Origin: Selenomonas dianae
Lineage (GTDB): Bacteria > Bacillota > Negativicutes > Selenomonadales > Selenomonadaceae
Length of the DNA stretch: 64,000 nucleotides
Assembly: GCF_030644225.1 (NCBI RefSeq)
Contig: NZ_CP128650.1
Span: 1,664,001-1,728,000, forward strand
Direction: 5' to 3'
Each line of letters opens with the position of its first letter. Position 1 is the first letter of the stretch. The position numbers and the translations under genes are program-made. The notes below the pieces were generated by a model. The model did not search any database. It had not been told where the DNA came from and saw nothing but the letters and a program-made list of their open reading frames with translations. Positions 16,858 to 27,400 of the stretch are shown here, piece after piece.

Positions 16858-19083
16858 CTATTCAACTGCCTTCAGCACATAGATGCGCGAATCAAAGTCT
16901 GTGGTCAGTCCGTTCTCTGCATTCGGCTCACCCGCTGTACCGTCCGTCGTGATGAGTCCGTAGTTCATCAGCTCATCGCCGTAGCAGCACACGCCGCTGC
17001 GGCTGTTCTCGTAGAGCGCATCGGGCAGCAGCCCCGCGAGTTTCACGCGCTCAAAACGGTAGTTCACGCGGTTCAGCGTGCGGTACCAGCCGACAATCGC
17101 CGTCTTTTGATCCGCACTCACGCTCATCCACACCGTTACATTTCCCTCAAAAGGACTTTGCAGACGGTAAAATGTGCCGAACTGAAGGATCTCACGGTAT
17201 TCCTTCATAAAGCCGACCTGCTCCTTGACCTCGGCGATTTCCTCCTCTGTAAGTTTGTTGAGATCGAGCTCATAGCCAAACGTCCCGAAGTACGCCGTAT
17301 TCGCGCGCGTATGGAGCGGTGTCATGCGGTTCATCTGATGGTTCGGCACGACGGAGACATGACTGCCCATGCTGCTCACGGGGTAGCACATGGATGTTCC
17401 ATACTGGATCTTCTGCCGCTCGGACGCATCGGAGTTGTCGCTCGCCCACGTCTGCGGCGCATAGTAGAGCATCCCGGGGTCGAAGCGGTTGCCGCCCGAG
17501 GCGCAGGACTCAAAGAGTACGTGCGGGAATTTCGCCGTCAGACGCTCGTAGAGATCGTAAAGCCCGAGGATGTAGCGATGGAACACCTCGCCCTGCTGGT
17601 CGACGGGCAGCGCGTGCGACCAGCACTCGGTGATGCTGCGGTTCATATCCCATTTCACGTAGGAGACCTTGCCGCTCGCGAGAATCGCCTCCATCTGTTC
17701 ATAGATGTTGTCGACCACATCCTTACGCGAAAAGTCGAGCACACACTGCGAGCGTCCGAGCGACTTGCGCCGCCCCGGCACGGAGAGCACCCAGTCCGGA
17801 TGGGCACGATAGAGGTCGGAGTCCTCGTTGACCATTTCGAGCTCAACCCAGATGCCAAACTTCATGCCGCGCGCCTCGATCTTCTCCGCGAGCCCGTCGA
17901 TGCCGTTCGGCAGGCGGTCGCGATTAACCGTCCAATCGCCGAGCCCCGCATAGTCGGACGTGCGTGCGCCGAACCAGCCGTCGTCCAGCACAAAGAGTTC
18001 GATGCCGCACTCCGCCGCTTTGTCCGCGATCGTGAGCAGCTTCTCCTCCGTAAAGTCGAAATACGTTGCTTCCCAGTTGTTGATGAGGATGGGACGAACC
18101 TTCTCACGCCACTGCCCGCGCACAAGACGCTTTTGATAGAGGCGGTGATAGGTCTGACTCATGCCGTTCAGCCCCTCGTCCGACCAGACGAGCACAGCCT
18201 CGGGTGTCTGGAACTCCGCACCAGGTTCAAGTTTCCAATCGAAATCCGTGCTGTGGATGCCTGCCTGCAGTCGCGTCACACCGTGGTTGTCAACCTCTGC
18301 AAGCATCTCGAAATTGCCGCTGTAGACGAGGCTCATGGCGAGCACCTCGCCCTGCGTTTCTGTCGTTCCGCGCCGCAGGAGTGCCGCAAACGGATTGTAC
18401 TGCCCCGAGGAGTGCCCGCGGCGGCTGCCGATTGCCGTGATGCCCGTTGCAAGCGGACGGATCTCGACGTGACGCTCACGCGTCCACGCCCCCGTCAGCT
18501 CCATCCAGTCGTATTCCGTATCGGGCAGGTCAATCGACATACTCATGACCTTCTGCAGGTGCAGCACTTCCTTGCCGCCGTTGCGATAGCGCACACTGCG
18601 CGCGATCACACCGCCCTCGGCAAAAATTGTATAGAGGAGTTCCGCACGCAGCCCCGTGACCGCATCCTTCACCTCAACGATGAGGGTCTTTGCCTCATCG
18701 TCCGACTCCACGTAGGTCGCGGGCAGACCCGCGAGCTTCGGCTTGCCGTCCGTGATGCGGTAGCCCGTATACTGCATATCGAGGATGCGGCTGCCGTTTT
18801 CCTGCAATACGTTCAGCGCGGGACGGCGAAAATCCGACGAACCGTAGGTCGGCAGCTCCTGCCGAATCGCATCCAGAGAGTAGTCGCGGCAGTCCGCAAA
18901 GACGCACGCCGACATCCCGCGATGCACACGCTCAAAGATATGCTCAAAGCCCACACGGTCACGGAGTGCCTTTCCGTAGTAGAGCGAGCCGAGTCCCCCG
19001 TGGGGCAGCACCATAAAGATGTAACTGATCCTGTCGTTGAAGAGATGAAAAACCTTGCCTTTCTCATGATAGACGATGTTCAT
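16858..19083 (-). CDS. Alpha-galactosidase (glycoside hydrolase family 36)
   Basis: This enzyme cleaves terminal alpha-galactosyl residues from raffinose-family sugars and melibiose. It is 741 aa, normal for GH36. Key motifs in order are VLDDGWFGAR near residue 370, the nucleophile Asp in YVKWDMNRSITE near residue 480, FESCASGGNRFDPGML, and the acid/base Asp in ASDNSDASERQKIQYG near residue 550. There is no signal peptide, so it is probably cytoplasmic and acts on imported sugar. The ATG at 19083 follows AAGGGAG; upstream in-frame starts have none. It lies 52 bp after the LacI-type regulator, is the last gene of the galactoside cluster, and is followed by a terminator. Confidence 0.95.
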   Translation of the reverse strand: MNIVYHEKGKVFHLFNDRISYIFMVLPHGGLGSLYYGKALRDRVGFEHIFERVHRGMSACVFADCRDYSLDAIRQELPTYGSSDFRRPALNVLQENGSRILDMQYTGYRITDGKPKLAGLPATYVESDDEAKTLIVEVKDAVTGLRAELLYTIFAEGGVIARSVRYRNGGKEVLHLQKVMSMSIDLPDTEYDWMELTGAWTRERHVEIRPLATGITAIGSRRGHSSGQYNPFAALLRRGTTETQGEVLAMSLVYSGNFEMLAEVDNHGVTRLQAGIHSTDFDWKLEPGAEFQTPEAVLVWSDEGLNGMSQTYHRLYQKRLVRGQWREKVRPILINNWEATYFDFTEEKLLTIADKAAECGIELFVLDDGWFGARTSDYAGLGDWTVNRDRLPNGIDGLAEKIEARGMKFGIWVELEMVNEDSDLYRAHPDWVLSVPGRRKSLGRSQCVLDFSRKDVVDNIYEQMEAILASGKVSYVKWDMNRSITECWSHALPVDQQGEVFHRYILGLYDLYERLTAKFPHVLFESCASGGNRFDPGMLYYAPQTWASDNSDASERQKIQYGTSMCYPVSSMGSHVSVVPNHQMNRMTPLHTRANTAYFGTFGYELDLNKLTEEEIAEVKEQVGFMKEYREILQFGTFYRLQSPFEGNVTVWMSVSADQKTAIVGWYRTLNRVNYRFERVKLAGLLPDALYENSRSGVCCYGDELMNYGLITTDGTAGEPNAENGLTTDFDSRIYVLKAVE

Positions 19084-19135
19084 GTATATCTCCCTTCGAT
19101 TGAGTTGTATTTCATTGCTATGCAATCACATCCAT

Positions 19136-20155
19136 TTAACCTTCCTCCACGCGGAAGCCCGTCGTCTCACGCTCAACCACGGTATTCGCAACCATGACAT
19201 TCTCCGTCACATTCTCCTCGATCTGCTTCAGCATGAGACGTGCCGCCTCCCGCCCGAGATCGCCCATATGCTGGTCAATGGTTGTGAGCTGTGGTGCGGT
19301 ATACTGGCTGAGTGCCGTGTTGTCGTAGCCGATGACCGAGATGTCCTGCGGCACGCGTCGTCCCATGCGCTGACAGGCGTTGACCGCCCCCATCGCCATG
19401 AGATCATTGCAGCAGAAAATTGCCGATGCTTGAATCATCGGCATCATGTCCATAAGGATGAACATGGTATTTTCCACCGTCTCGATGCGGTTGCCCGCGC
19501 CGACGTTGACAATATCCTCCGGATGGAATGTCCCGTGCTCCTGCATGATTTCGCGGTAAATTTCCTCCTTCATGCGGTAGGAGTCACTGTTCTCGCCCTG
19601 CACAAAGAGGATGCGCTCGTGCCCGTAGTGAAAGAGATGCTCCAGTGCCGCGCGTGCTCCGCCGCGCTGATCGCTCGTCACATACGAGATACCCGCAAGC
19701 TCACGCGCGCTGTTGACAAAGACCAGCGGCAGACGCGCCGCCGTGTTCTCGTAAAACTCCGAAACTGCCATCTCCGTATTCGGACTGACAACGATAACGC
19801 CCGAAACATTGCGTGTGATGAAGTCCCGCACACACTCCTCCTCGCGTGCCGCATCGTTCTGCGCACACGCGAGGAGCAGAGAGTACGAGTTCTGCCGCAG
19901 ACGCTCCTCGATCCCGTCGAGCACTTCGGCAAAAAACAGATTGTCAAAGCTCGGCACAACGACACCGATGCTTGAGGAACGCTGCGTGTTCAGCTCGCGT
20001 GCCTGCAAATTCGGCAGATACTCCAGTTTCTTGATGGCGTTCTCCACCTTGAGCCGCGTCTTTTCCCGCACGGGATAGTTGCCATTCACCACGCGCGAAA
20101 CTGTCGCCACAGACACCCCCGACTCCTTCGCCACATCGATGATCGTTGCCTTCAT
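19136..20155 (-). CDS. LacI/GalR-family transcriptional regulator
   Basis: This is a sugar-responsive DNA-binding regulator. Residues 1-50 are the LacI-type helix-turn-helix and hinge (TIIDVAKESGVSVATVSRVV, then a hinge-helix segment LEYLPNLQARELN). The remaining 290 residues form a periplasmic-binding-protein-like sensor domain (IGVVVPSFDNLFFAEVL, ISVIGYDNTALSQYTAPQLT). At 339 aa it is full length. It lies between galT and the alpha-galactosidase gene, so it most likely senses galactose or a galactoside. It is the obvious candidate to bind the AAACGTTT-centred sites before galK and the kinase-symporter-lacZ unit, though CcpA is an alternative. The start at 20155 follows GGGAG. Confidence 0.93.
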   Translation of the reverse strand: MKATIIDVAKESGVSVATVSRVVNGNYPVREKTRLKVENAIKKLEYLPNLQARELNTQRSSSIGVVVPSFDNLFFAEVLDGIEERLRQNSYSLLLACAQNDAAREEECVRDFITRNVSGVIVVSPNTEMAVSEFYENTAARLPLVFVNSARELAGISYVTSDQRGGARAALEHLFHYGHERILFVQGENSDSYRMKEEIYREIMQEHGTFHPEDIVNVGAGNRIETVENTMFILMDMMPMIQASAIFCCNDLMAMGAVNACQRMGRRVPQDISVIGYDNTALSQYTAPQLTTIDQHMGDLGREAARLMLKQIEENVTENVMVANTVVERETTGFRVEEG

Positions 20156-20186
20156 TCTATCTTCTCCCTGTACCATTGTCATGCGA

Positions 20187-20344
20187 TACTCCTAAGCAAA
20201 CCCTAGTGAAGCAAACGGGGGAAGTACACGTTCTGCCCCCTGCGGATTTCTTTCGTTCAAGCGAAGCGCGTTTAAGAAGTCCGCAGGTATTTAGGCAGAT
20301 AAGTGTACGACCGTTTGCGTAACGAGGTGTTTGCGAGGAGTACG
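20187..20344 (+). repeat. Long-hairpin repeat family, copy B
   Basis: This copy fills the gap between galT and the regulator gene (both on the minus strand). Paired segments are TACTCC/GGAGTA, AGCAAAC/GTTTGC, CAAACGG/CCGTTTG, GTACAC/GTGTAC and CCTGCGGA/TCCGCAGG around the same core as the other copies. CAAACGG/CCGTTTG replaces the CAAGCGG/CCGCTTG of copies A and E on both arms. Confidence 0.88.
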
Positions 20345-20351
20345 CAGACAT

Positions 20352-21857
20352 CTACACGCCCTCTACGCTCGCGATCCAGCGGTCGAACGCCGCCATTCCT
20401 GCCGTGTCACGCTTGAACACTCCCGCGTGTGTGAGCACCTCCAGGAACACCTTTCCGATCTCGTCGCGCAGAATCCCATCGACATTCCCCTCCGTGACCG
20501 ACAGATGCGCCGCACGTACCGAGCGATACCAGTCCGCATGTTTTTCAATGTCCGCGATGCCCGCAATGTCCGCCGTTCCCCGCAGCAGCTCCGCACGAAT
20601 CTGCTCCATCTCCGATTTGAGACGCGCGGGCAGGATCGCCAGCCCCAGCACTTCGATCAGGCCGATGTTCTCCTTCTTGATGTGGTGCACCTCCGCGTGC
20701 GGGTGAAACAGTCCGAGCGGATGCTCCGCCGTCGTTCGGTTGTTGCGGAACACGAGATCGAACTCATAGTCCGTACCGCGCCGCCGCGCAATCGGCGTGA
20801 TCGTATTGTGCGGCGCATCCGTCTCCGCAAGAATGTCTACGGAGGCATCGCTGTACGTGCGCCATGCCGCGAGAATCGCCGTCGCAAGCTCCACGAGCGC
20901 ATCCTTGTCGGAGGATGTGAGCCGCAGCGTCGACATCGGCCACTTCACACGCCCCGCACGCACCTGCGGATAGTTCGCAAAGGTATATTCCTGCTCCACC
21001 GCCGCGCGCTCCATCGCAAACGTATAGCGTCCGCCCTGATAGTGGTCATGCGAGAGGATCGAGCCGCCGACAATCGGAAGGTCTGCATTTGACCCCGCGA
21101 AATAGTGCGGGAAGATCTCAAGAAACGCCGCCAGATTCTCGAACGTCTCGCGCGAAATCACCATCGGCACATGATCGCTGTTCAGCACGATGCAGTGCTC
21201 GTTGTAGTAGGTATAGGGGGAATACTGTAAAAACCATGGATGTCCCGCGAGGTCCAGAGGAATGAGACGATGCGTCTCACGTGCGGGGTGGTTCACACGC
21301 CCCGCATAGCCCTCGTTCTCGCGGCAAAGCAGACACTTCGGATAGCCTGCCGCCTTCGCGAGTTTCGCCTTGGCGATGTCGCGCGGATCCTTCTCCGGCT
21401 TCGAGAGGTTGATCGTCACATCGAGATCCCCGAACTCCGTCGCCGTTTTCCACGCGATGTTCTTGTCGATGCGCGCCTTGCGGATGTAGTTCGAGGCGAT
21501 GCTCAGCGCATAGTAGTAGTCCGTCGCCTCGCGCGGGGATGTCTCATAGCGCGTGTGGAACTCGTTCACAACCTCGGACGGGCGCGGCATCACACAGTCC
21601 ATGATGCGCGTATCAAAGAGGTCGCGCTCGTCCGTCGTCCCCTCGATCAGCCCCTTCTCCGCAGCGTAGTCGAGCATACACTCCAGAATCGGCGTTGCCG
21701 TTTCAAGCGTTTCCTCCACCGTTTCCGGCACATAGTCCTCGACGTGCAGCACATCAAGGAGGCGGTTCGCCGCATAGACCTCGTCCTCGGGCGCAATCAG
21801 TCCTTTCTGACGCGCAAAGTGCAGGAGACGGCTGATTTCATGCTGAATGTCACACAT
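20352..21857 (-). CDS. galT: Galactose-1-phosphate uridylyltransferase, type 2
   Basis: This Leloir-pathway enzyme exchanges galactose 1-phosphate with UDP-glucose. The 501 aa length and the N-terminus (HEISRLLHFARQKGLIAPED) are those of the Firmicute-type family 2 enzymes, not the 350 aa enterobacterial form. The region GGSILSHDHYQGG near residue 270 carries the catalytic His cluster, and a Cys pair lies in YPKCLLCRENEGYAG. GGGAGG lies 7 nt upstream of the ATG and overlaps the galE stop region. galE ends 12 bp upstream, so the two are co-transcribed as galK-galE-galT. Downstream is hairpin repeat copy B, then the regulator gene. Confidence 0.96.
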   Translation of the reverse strand: MCDIQHEISRLLHFARQKGLIAPEDEVYAANRLLDVLHVEDYVPETVEETLETATPILECMLDYAAEKGLIEGTTDERDLFDTRIMDCVMPRPSEVVNEFHTRYETSPREATDYYYALSIASNYIRKARIDKNIAWKTATEFGDLDVTINLSKPEKDPRDIAKAKLAKAAGYPKCLLCRENEGYAGRVNHPARETHRLIPLDLAGHPWFLQYSPYTYYNEHCIVLNSDHVPMVISRETFENLAAFLEIFPHYFAGSNADLPIVGGSILSHDHYQGGRYTFAMERAAVEQEYTFANYPQVRAGRVKWPMSTLRLTSSDKDALVELATAILAAWRTYSDASVDILAETDAPHNTITPIARRRGTDYEFDLVFRNNRTTAEHPLGLFHPHAEVHHIKKENIGLIEVLGLAILPARLKSEMEQIRAELLRGTADIAGIADIEKHADWYRSVRAAHLSVTEGNVDGILRDEIGKVFLEVLTHAGVFKRDTAGMAAFDRWIASVEGV

Positions 21858-21869
21858 GACGCATCCTCC

Positions 21870-22859
21870 CTAGTCCTCATACCCGTGCGGATGGCTCTCA
21901 TGCCATTTCCACGCCGTCCCGATCACCTGCTCCACATCCGTGAACTGCGGCTTCCACCCGAGCACGGTACGCGCTTTCTCGCTTGACGCGATGAGCTGTG
22001 CAGGATCGCCCGCGCGGCGTGCGCCAATCTCCACCTTGATGGAGCGTCCCGTCGCCTTTTCCGCCGCCGCAATCATCTCCTTCACCGAGAAGCCCTGCCC
22101 GTTGCCGAGGTTGAAGATGTCGCTCGCGCCGCCCTTCCTGAGGTATTCGAGCGCAAGCACATGCGCATCCGCGAGATCGACCACATGGATGTAGTCGCGC
22201 AGACACGTCCCGTCCGGTGTCGGGTAGTCGTCGCCGAACACCGTGATATGGTCGCGCCTGCCCGTCGGCACTTGCAGGATAAGCGGAATCAGATGTGTCT
22301 CCGTCTTGTGATCCTCGCCAATCGAGCCATCGGGCAGTGCGCCCGCCGCGTTGAAATAGCGCAGAGAAACATAGCGCACGCCGTTCGCGCGGCTCACCCA
22401 CTTCATCATCTTCTCCATCGTGAGCTTCGTCTCGCCGTAGGTATTCGTCGGACACGTTTCGTCGTCCTCGTGGATCGGCACGCGCTTCGGCTCACCGTAG
22501 GTCGCCGCCGTTGAGGAGAAGACAATCTTGTCCACGCCGTGCCGCACCATTCCCTCAAGGAGCACCTGCATCCCATAGACGTTGTTGTTGAAGTAGAGCA
22601 GCGGCTTTTCCATGCTCTCGCCGACAAGCGAATTTGCCGCGAAGTGGATAACCGCCTCTATTTTGTTTTCCGTGAAGATCCTGTCAAGTACCGCAGCGTC
22701 ACGAATATCACCCTCGTAAAATGCCGCCGCAGGATTCAGTGCGCCGCGATGCCCCGTCTGCAGATTATCGACAATGACGACCTGCTCGCCCTTTTCGACG
22801 AGCGCGTGCACGGCATGGGAGCCGATGTAGCCCGCACCGCCGCAAACCAAGATAGCCAT
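21870..22859 (-). CDS. galE: UDP-glucose 4-epimerase
   Basis: This enzyme interconverts UDP-galactose and UDP-glucose using bound NAD. It is 329 aa, an extended short-chain dehydrogenase with [11 protein letters not shown] at the N-terminus, SSTAATYG (catalytic Ser/Thr) near residue 122 and the YGETK catalytic Tyr-x-x-x-Lys near residue 147. It ends with the family GWKPQF motif. AAAGGAG precedes the ATG. It lies 18 bp after galK and 12 bp before galT. In a diderm it may also supply UDP-galactose for surface polysaccharides. Confidence 0.97.
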   Translation of the reverse strand: MAILVCGGAGYIGSHAVHALVEKGEQVVIVDNLQTGHRGALNPAAAFYEGDIRDAAVLDRIFTENKIEAVIHFAANSLVGESMEKPLLYFNNNVYGMQVLLEGMVRHGVDKIVFSSTAATYGEPKRVPIHEDDETCPTNTYGETKLTMEKMMKWVSRANGVRYVSLRYFNAAGALPDGSIGEDHKTETHLIPLILQVPTGRRDHITVFGDDYPTPDGTCLRDYIHVVDLADAHVLALEYLRKGGASDIFNLGNGQGFSVKEMIAAAEKATGRSIKVEIGARRAGDPAQLIASSEKARTVLGWKPQFTDVEQVIGTAWKWHESHPHGYED

Positions 22860-22877
22860 GAGTACGCTCCTTTCACC

Positions 22878-24044
22878 TTACAGGCGGCGTGCGCCGTCCG
22901 CAATATTCGCCACATAGAAGCTCGGTGCATAGCCGATCTTCGCCGTATACGCTTCCGCCACATTCTTCTCGAATGCGGGAATCGCCTCGTCGCGCACAAT
23001 GCTGACCGTACAGCCTGCAAAACCGCCGCCCGTCATGCGCGAGCCGAGCACGCCCTCCTGCTGCCACGCAAGCTCTGCGAGCGTATCCAGCTCCGGCCCC
23101 GTCACCTCGTAGTCGTCGCGCAGGGAGACGTGGGAATCGTTCATCAGTGCGCCGAAGCGCTTCACATCGTTTTTCTCAAGCGCATCCACCGCTTCGAGCG
23201 TGCGGCGGTTCTCATAGACCGCATGGCGTGCGCGTCTGCGCTCGACCTCATCCTCAATGACGGCGGCGTTCTCATCGAACTCCGCGTCTGTCAGCTCGCC
23301 GAGCGACTGGATTGCCTTCACCTTCTGCAGCGCCTTGAGTGCCGCCTCACTCTGCATCCGACGCTCGTTGTACGCCGAGGTGACGAGGCTGTGCGCCTTG
23401 TTCGTGTTCGTGATGACAATGCTGCAGCCCTTGAGGTCGAGCTTGCTGTAGCGGTACGCAAGCGTGTTGCAGTCGAGGAGAATCGCACAGTCCTTCTTCC
23501 CCATACCGACAGCGAACTGATCCATGATGCCGCAGTTCATGCCGACAAAGATATTCTCCGCCTTCTGCGCGAGCTTCACGAGTTCCACCATGTCGATGCC
23601 AAGCCCGAGTTCGTCGTTCAGGATAACCGCCATCAGCACCTCGATGGATGCCGAGGAGGAGAGTCCCGCACCGTTCGGCAGATTGCCGTAGAACAGAATG
23701 TCAAAGCCGTGCGCCGCTGCGTGTCCCGCATCCTCCATCATGCGCACAACACCGATGGGGTAGTTCGCCCAGCCGTAGGCATCCGTCTTCACCGCGCCGT
23801 GCATGGGGAACTCCACCACGCCCTGCTCCGGCAGATTCATCGAGTAGAGCCGCGACACGCCGTCCGTGCGCGGTGCAACGAGCGCATACGTCCCGAGCGA
23901 GATCGCGCACGGGAAGACATGGCCGCCGTTGTAGTCCGTATGCTCGCCGATGAGATTCACGCGCCCCGGTGAGAAATATGCGTGTGTGTCCGCCGCGCCG
24001 AACTTCTCGCGAAACACTTCGTTCATCTCGTCCAATATCGCCAT
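22878..24044 (-). CDS. galK: Galactokinase
   Basis: This enzyme phosphorylates galactose at C1, the entry step of the Leloir pathway. The 388 aa protein has the galactokinase signature GRVNLIGEHTDYNGG near residue 30, the GHMP ATP motif PNGAGLSSSASIEV near residue 125 and the C-terminal GHMP motif MTGGGFAGCTVSIV near residue 345. I start at the ATG at 24044, because GGAGG lies 9 nt upstream; the in-frame ATG at 24053 abuts that site. It is the first gene of galKET and has its own operator and promoter region upstream, after the lacZ terminator. Confidence 0.96.
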   Translation of the reverse strand: MAILDEMNEVFREKFGAADTHAYFSPGRVNLIGEHTDYNGGHVFPCAISLGTYALVAPRTDGVSRLYSMNLPEQGVVEFPMHGAVKTDAYGWANYPIGVVRMMEDAGHAAAHGFDILFYGNLPNGAGLSSSASIEVLMAVILNDELGLGIDMVELVKLAQKAENIFVGMNCGIMDQFAVGMGKKDCAILLDCNTLAYRYSKLDLKGCSIVITNTNKAHSLVTSAYNERRMQSEAALKALQKVKAIQSLGELTDAEFDENAAVIEDEVERRRARHAVYENRRTLEAVDALEKNDVKRFGALMNDSHVSLRDDYEVTGPELDTLAELAWQQEGVLGSRMTGGGFAGCTVSIVRDEAIPAFEKNVAEAYTAKIGYAPSFYVANIADGARRL

Positions 24045-24097
24045 CGTCTGCATCCTCCGTTCATCTTTGAGTAAATATCAAAATTGTAGTTAAGCGA

Positions 24098-24115
24098 AAG
24101 TAAACGTTTTCTTTT
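24098..24115 (-). promoter_or_regulatory. LacI/CcpA-type operator upstream of galK
   Basis: AGTAAACGTTTTCTTT, centred at 24105/24106, matches two sites before the kinase-symporter-lacZ unit almost base for base. On the minus strand it overlaps a candidate -35 (TTTACT) with TTGATA 17 bp downstream. The core also fits the cre consensus TGWAANCGNTNWCA except at its ends, so either the local LacI-type regulator or CcpA could bind. Confidence 0.65.
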
Positions 24116-24141
24116 CCGTTTTCCATTCTATCTCTTTTTGC

Positions 24142-24182
24142 AAAAAAACGCAAGAGCTTTTTGAAAACTCCTGCGTTTTTTT
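24142..24182. terminator. Terminator after lacZ (possibly bidirectional)
   Basis: AACGCAAGAG and CTCCTGCGTT form a stem (one mismatch) bounded by A7 and T7. On the minus strand it lies downstream of lacZ and hairpin repeat C, and separates lacZ from galK. Confidence 0.85.
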
Positions 24183-24223
24183 GCGTTATGATAAATGTTC
24201 CGAGCAACGGGACGTGCGTCGTA

Positions 24224-24395
24224 GCCATGCGCTACTCCTAAGCGAACCCTAGTGGAGCAAGTGAGTAAAGGGTGCGGTACGCCCCGTCGGATTTCTTTCG
24301 TTCAAGCGAAGCGCGTTTAAGAAGTCCGACGGTATTTAAGCGTACAAGCGCACGATCACTTGCGCAACTACAGGTTCGCGTGGAGTGTGCATGGC
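24224..24395 (+). repeat. Long-hairpin repeat family, copy C
   Basis: This copy lies between the lacZ stop and its terminator, so it forms the 3' untranslated region of that mRNA. Paired segments are GCCATGC/GCATGGC, CTCC/GGAG, GCGAACC/GGTTCGC, CAAGTGA/TCACTTG, GTACGC/GCGTAC and CCGTCGGA/TCCGACGG. The inner stem differs from the CCTGCGGA/TCCGCAGG of other copies by paired changes on both arms. Confidence 0.88.
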
Positions 24396-24406
24396 GAATA
24401 ACTAAA

Positions 24407-27400
24407 TCAAATCCCCTTCAGCGTAAACGCCAGATGCCGCGTTTCGTTTTTCTGCACATACTCCGCAAGCACGGGTGCGCCCCAGCTGTCGTCTCCGCCC
24501 ACGCCGCACATCCCTGCCGATGCACGCAGATACGTGTGCTGCGGACGCGGCAGATCGTACGCATGGCGCGCATTCTCAAGTTCATGTGGGCTGTACGGCA
24601 GTGCCGACGCCTCGAACGGCACATCGCCCGCAAGGCGAATCCCATGCCCGCTGCGATCCGTGACCTCGATCCAACGCACACCGCGATGATTGCCCGTCTC
24701 CTGCGGACGCAGATACGGCTCGACCTCGTCCGCCGCCGTCGTTTCGTAGATGCCGAGCCGCGCACCCTCGCAGCGGTCAATATAATTCTCCTTCGGCCCG
24801 TACCCGTAGAAACGGATGCGGTCATACTCCGCAGAGAGCGTAAAGAGCATCGCAAAGTCCGGCATCTCGGGCAGCCACTCTGTCGCTTCATAGTCGAGTA
24901 CAACGCGGAGCTCCCCCGCCCCATCCACCGTATAGGTGACGGTGCAGGTTGCTGCGGGCGACGCTGTGAGCGTATAAGTAAAGCGCACCGTGACGCTCTT
25001 GGCACGGCGTTCCTCCTGTCTGCCAAAGAATCCATCCACCACCGTAAACGCAGCATCATCCACGCTGTACTCAATCCGCGTGCAGCGGCGATAGAGGCTC
25101 GCGAGCTTCCACTGCGCACAGTCCGCCATGCGTCCGCCGCCGTAGTCGTTGTCAACAGGCGCACGCCAAAACGACAGCTGCGGCAGTTCCCCGATCATCT
25201 CCCGCCCACCATAGCGATAGGAGACGAGATTCCCCTGCGCACTTGAGAACATAAGGGAGAAACCCGCCCCTTGTACGCCGAGATTGATGTCCCCCTGCAC
25301 CACGCGCAGACTGCCCGACGCTTCAAGTGGTGCGTAGACGGGAGCAGCGACACCACAGCCGAGGAAATCGAAGAGGCTCGTTCCTGCATCCTCAGACGGC
25401 ACAACAATCGCCTGTCCAAAGGCAATCTCGTACCCCACAGGTGCCCAACGCTCTTCATCTCTGAGAACAAGTGATGCCGTCAGCACATATTCCCCATCCC
25501 CTGCATAGGGCAGCGCATTGCTGATGAATCTCGTTTCTCCCGGCGGTACCGTATGCTCCCCTGCGTACGCCTGCCAGATCTCACGCCCGTCAAGGAGGAG
25601 CGAGATGTACAGATCATAGTCGCCCGCATTTGTAAAGAGGCTCTTGTTTTCGATCTCCACCCCATTCCACGAAGGGCGCAGCGTGAAATTCTGATAGTTG
25701 AACTTCACATCCTGCAGCTTCGCCGTCCCGCGACGGTCGGCAAAGAAAATGCCGTTGCCGCTGAAGTTGTAGTCCGACGGGCGATCACCGAAGTCACCGC
25801 CATAGAGAAATACATCCTCACCGTACCGCCCGCGCCGACGAATTGCCTGATCGCCGAAATCCCAGATAAAGCCGCCCTGATAGAGCGGCTCGCGCTCCGT
25901 CAGCTCCGTGTACTTGTGCATACCGCCGCAGCTGTTGCCCATCGCGTGCGTATACTCACAGCAGATAAAGGGCTTGTCCCTGTGCTCCTGAAGGAACGCC
26001 TCGATGTCCGCCGCCTTCGTATACATCTGACTTTCCATATCGCTCGTTGCGGGATAGCTGCGATCCCAGAAAATTCCCTCGTAGTGCACGAGGCGCGTCG
26101 GATCGACGCGGCGGAAGTATTCGCTCATCTCGTAGATGTCACGCCCGCCGCAGGACTCGTTTCCGCACGACCAGATGAGGATGCTCGGATGGTTCTTGTC
26201 GCGCTCGTACATCGACTGTGCGCGGTCGAGCACGGCCGGCAGCCACTCCGCACGATCGCCGGGCACGGTATGCTCGTCTTTCGCACACGCGCCGTTCTTC
26301 ATCCACGAGCCGTGCGTCTCAAGATTCGTTTCGTCGATGACGTAGAACCCGTAAATATCGCACAGCTCATACAGGCGGCTGCTGTTCGGATAGTGCGATG
26401 TACGGATCGCGTTGACATTCGCGCGTTTGAGTGCGATGAGATCCTGCTCAAAGAGTACGGGATCCATCGCGCGCCCGTGGTCGCAGTCGAACTCATGGCG
26501 GTTCACCCCCTTGAACACGATGCGCTTGCCGCTCAGCTGCATCAGCCCGTCCCTGAGGCAAAACTCACGAAAGCCGACACGCACGCACAGTGTTTCCTGC
26601 AAAAGACCATCCGCATCATAGACACAGAGAACGGCATGGTAGAGATACGGCTCCTCCGCACTCCACAGATGAACCCCCGCAATGTCCGCCGAAAGCTCGT
26701 ACGACGTCCCCACAAAATGCTCATTGGTCTGCAGCACCTCGATGCTGTCCGCATCGTAGAGATCGAGCATAACGCCCTTTTCCCCCGCATCGCCGAACGA
26801 GAGACGAATGGAGAGCTGACCGTCCGCATAGTTATGAACAGGAATTGCACGGACTTCGATGTCCTCGATGTGCACGGCGGGCTTGGTATAGAGAAGGACA
26901 TCGCGATAGATCCCCGAGAATCGCCAGAAATCCTGATCCTCAAGCCAGCTCGCGCTCGCATAGCGGAACACCATCGCCGCCAGCTTGTTCTCGCCCGCCA
27001 CAAGATACGGCGTCAGATCGAAGTCCGCAGGTGTGCAGCTGTCCTCACTGTAGCCGACGAAATGCCCGTTGAGGAAGAGTGCGAGTGCCGCGTCCACACC
27101 GGCAAAGGAGATGAAAACATTTTCCCAGTCCTCGGGCACAGAAAAATATTTCACATAACAGCCGACGGGGTTGCTGCGCGTCGGAATCTCCCCCGGCGCG
27201 ATGCTCTCGTGTCCGTCCCACGGATACGTCGTATTCGTATAATGCGGTACACCGTGTCCCTCCATCTGGATGTGCGCCGGCACACGGATCGTCTCCCAAT
27301 CGTGACAATCATAATCCGCCGCCTCAAATCCCTGCGGGATGAGTGCCGTATTCCGCGCATAGGCAAAGTGCCATATCCCGCCGAGTGTGCGGTAGAACGA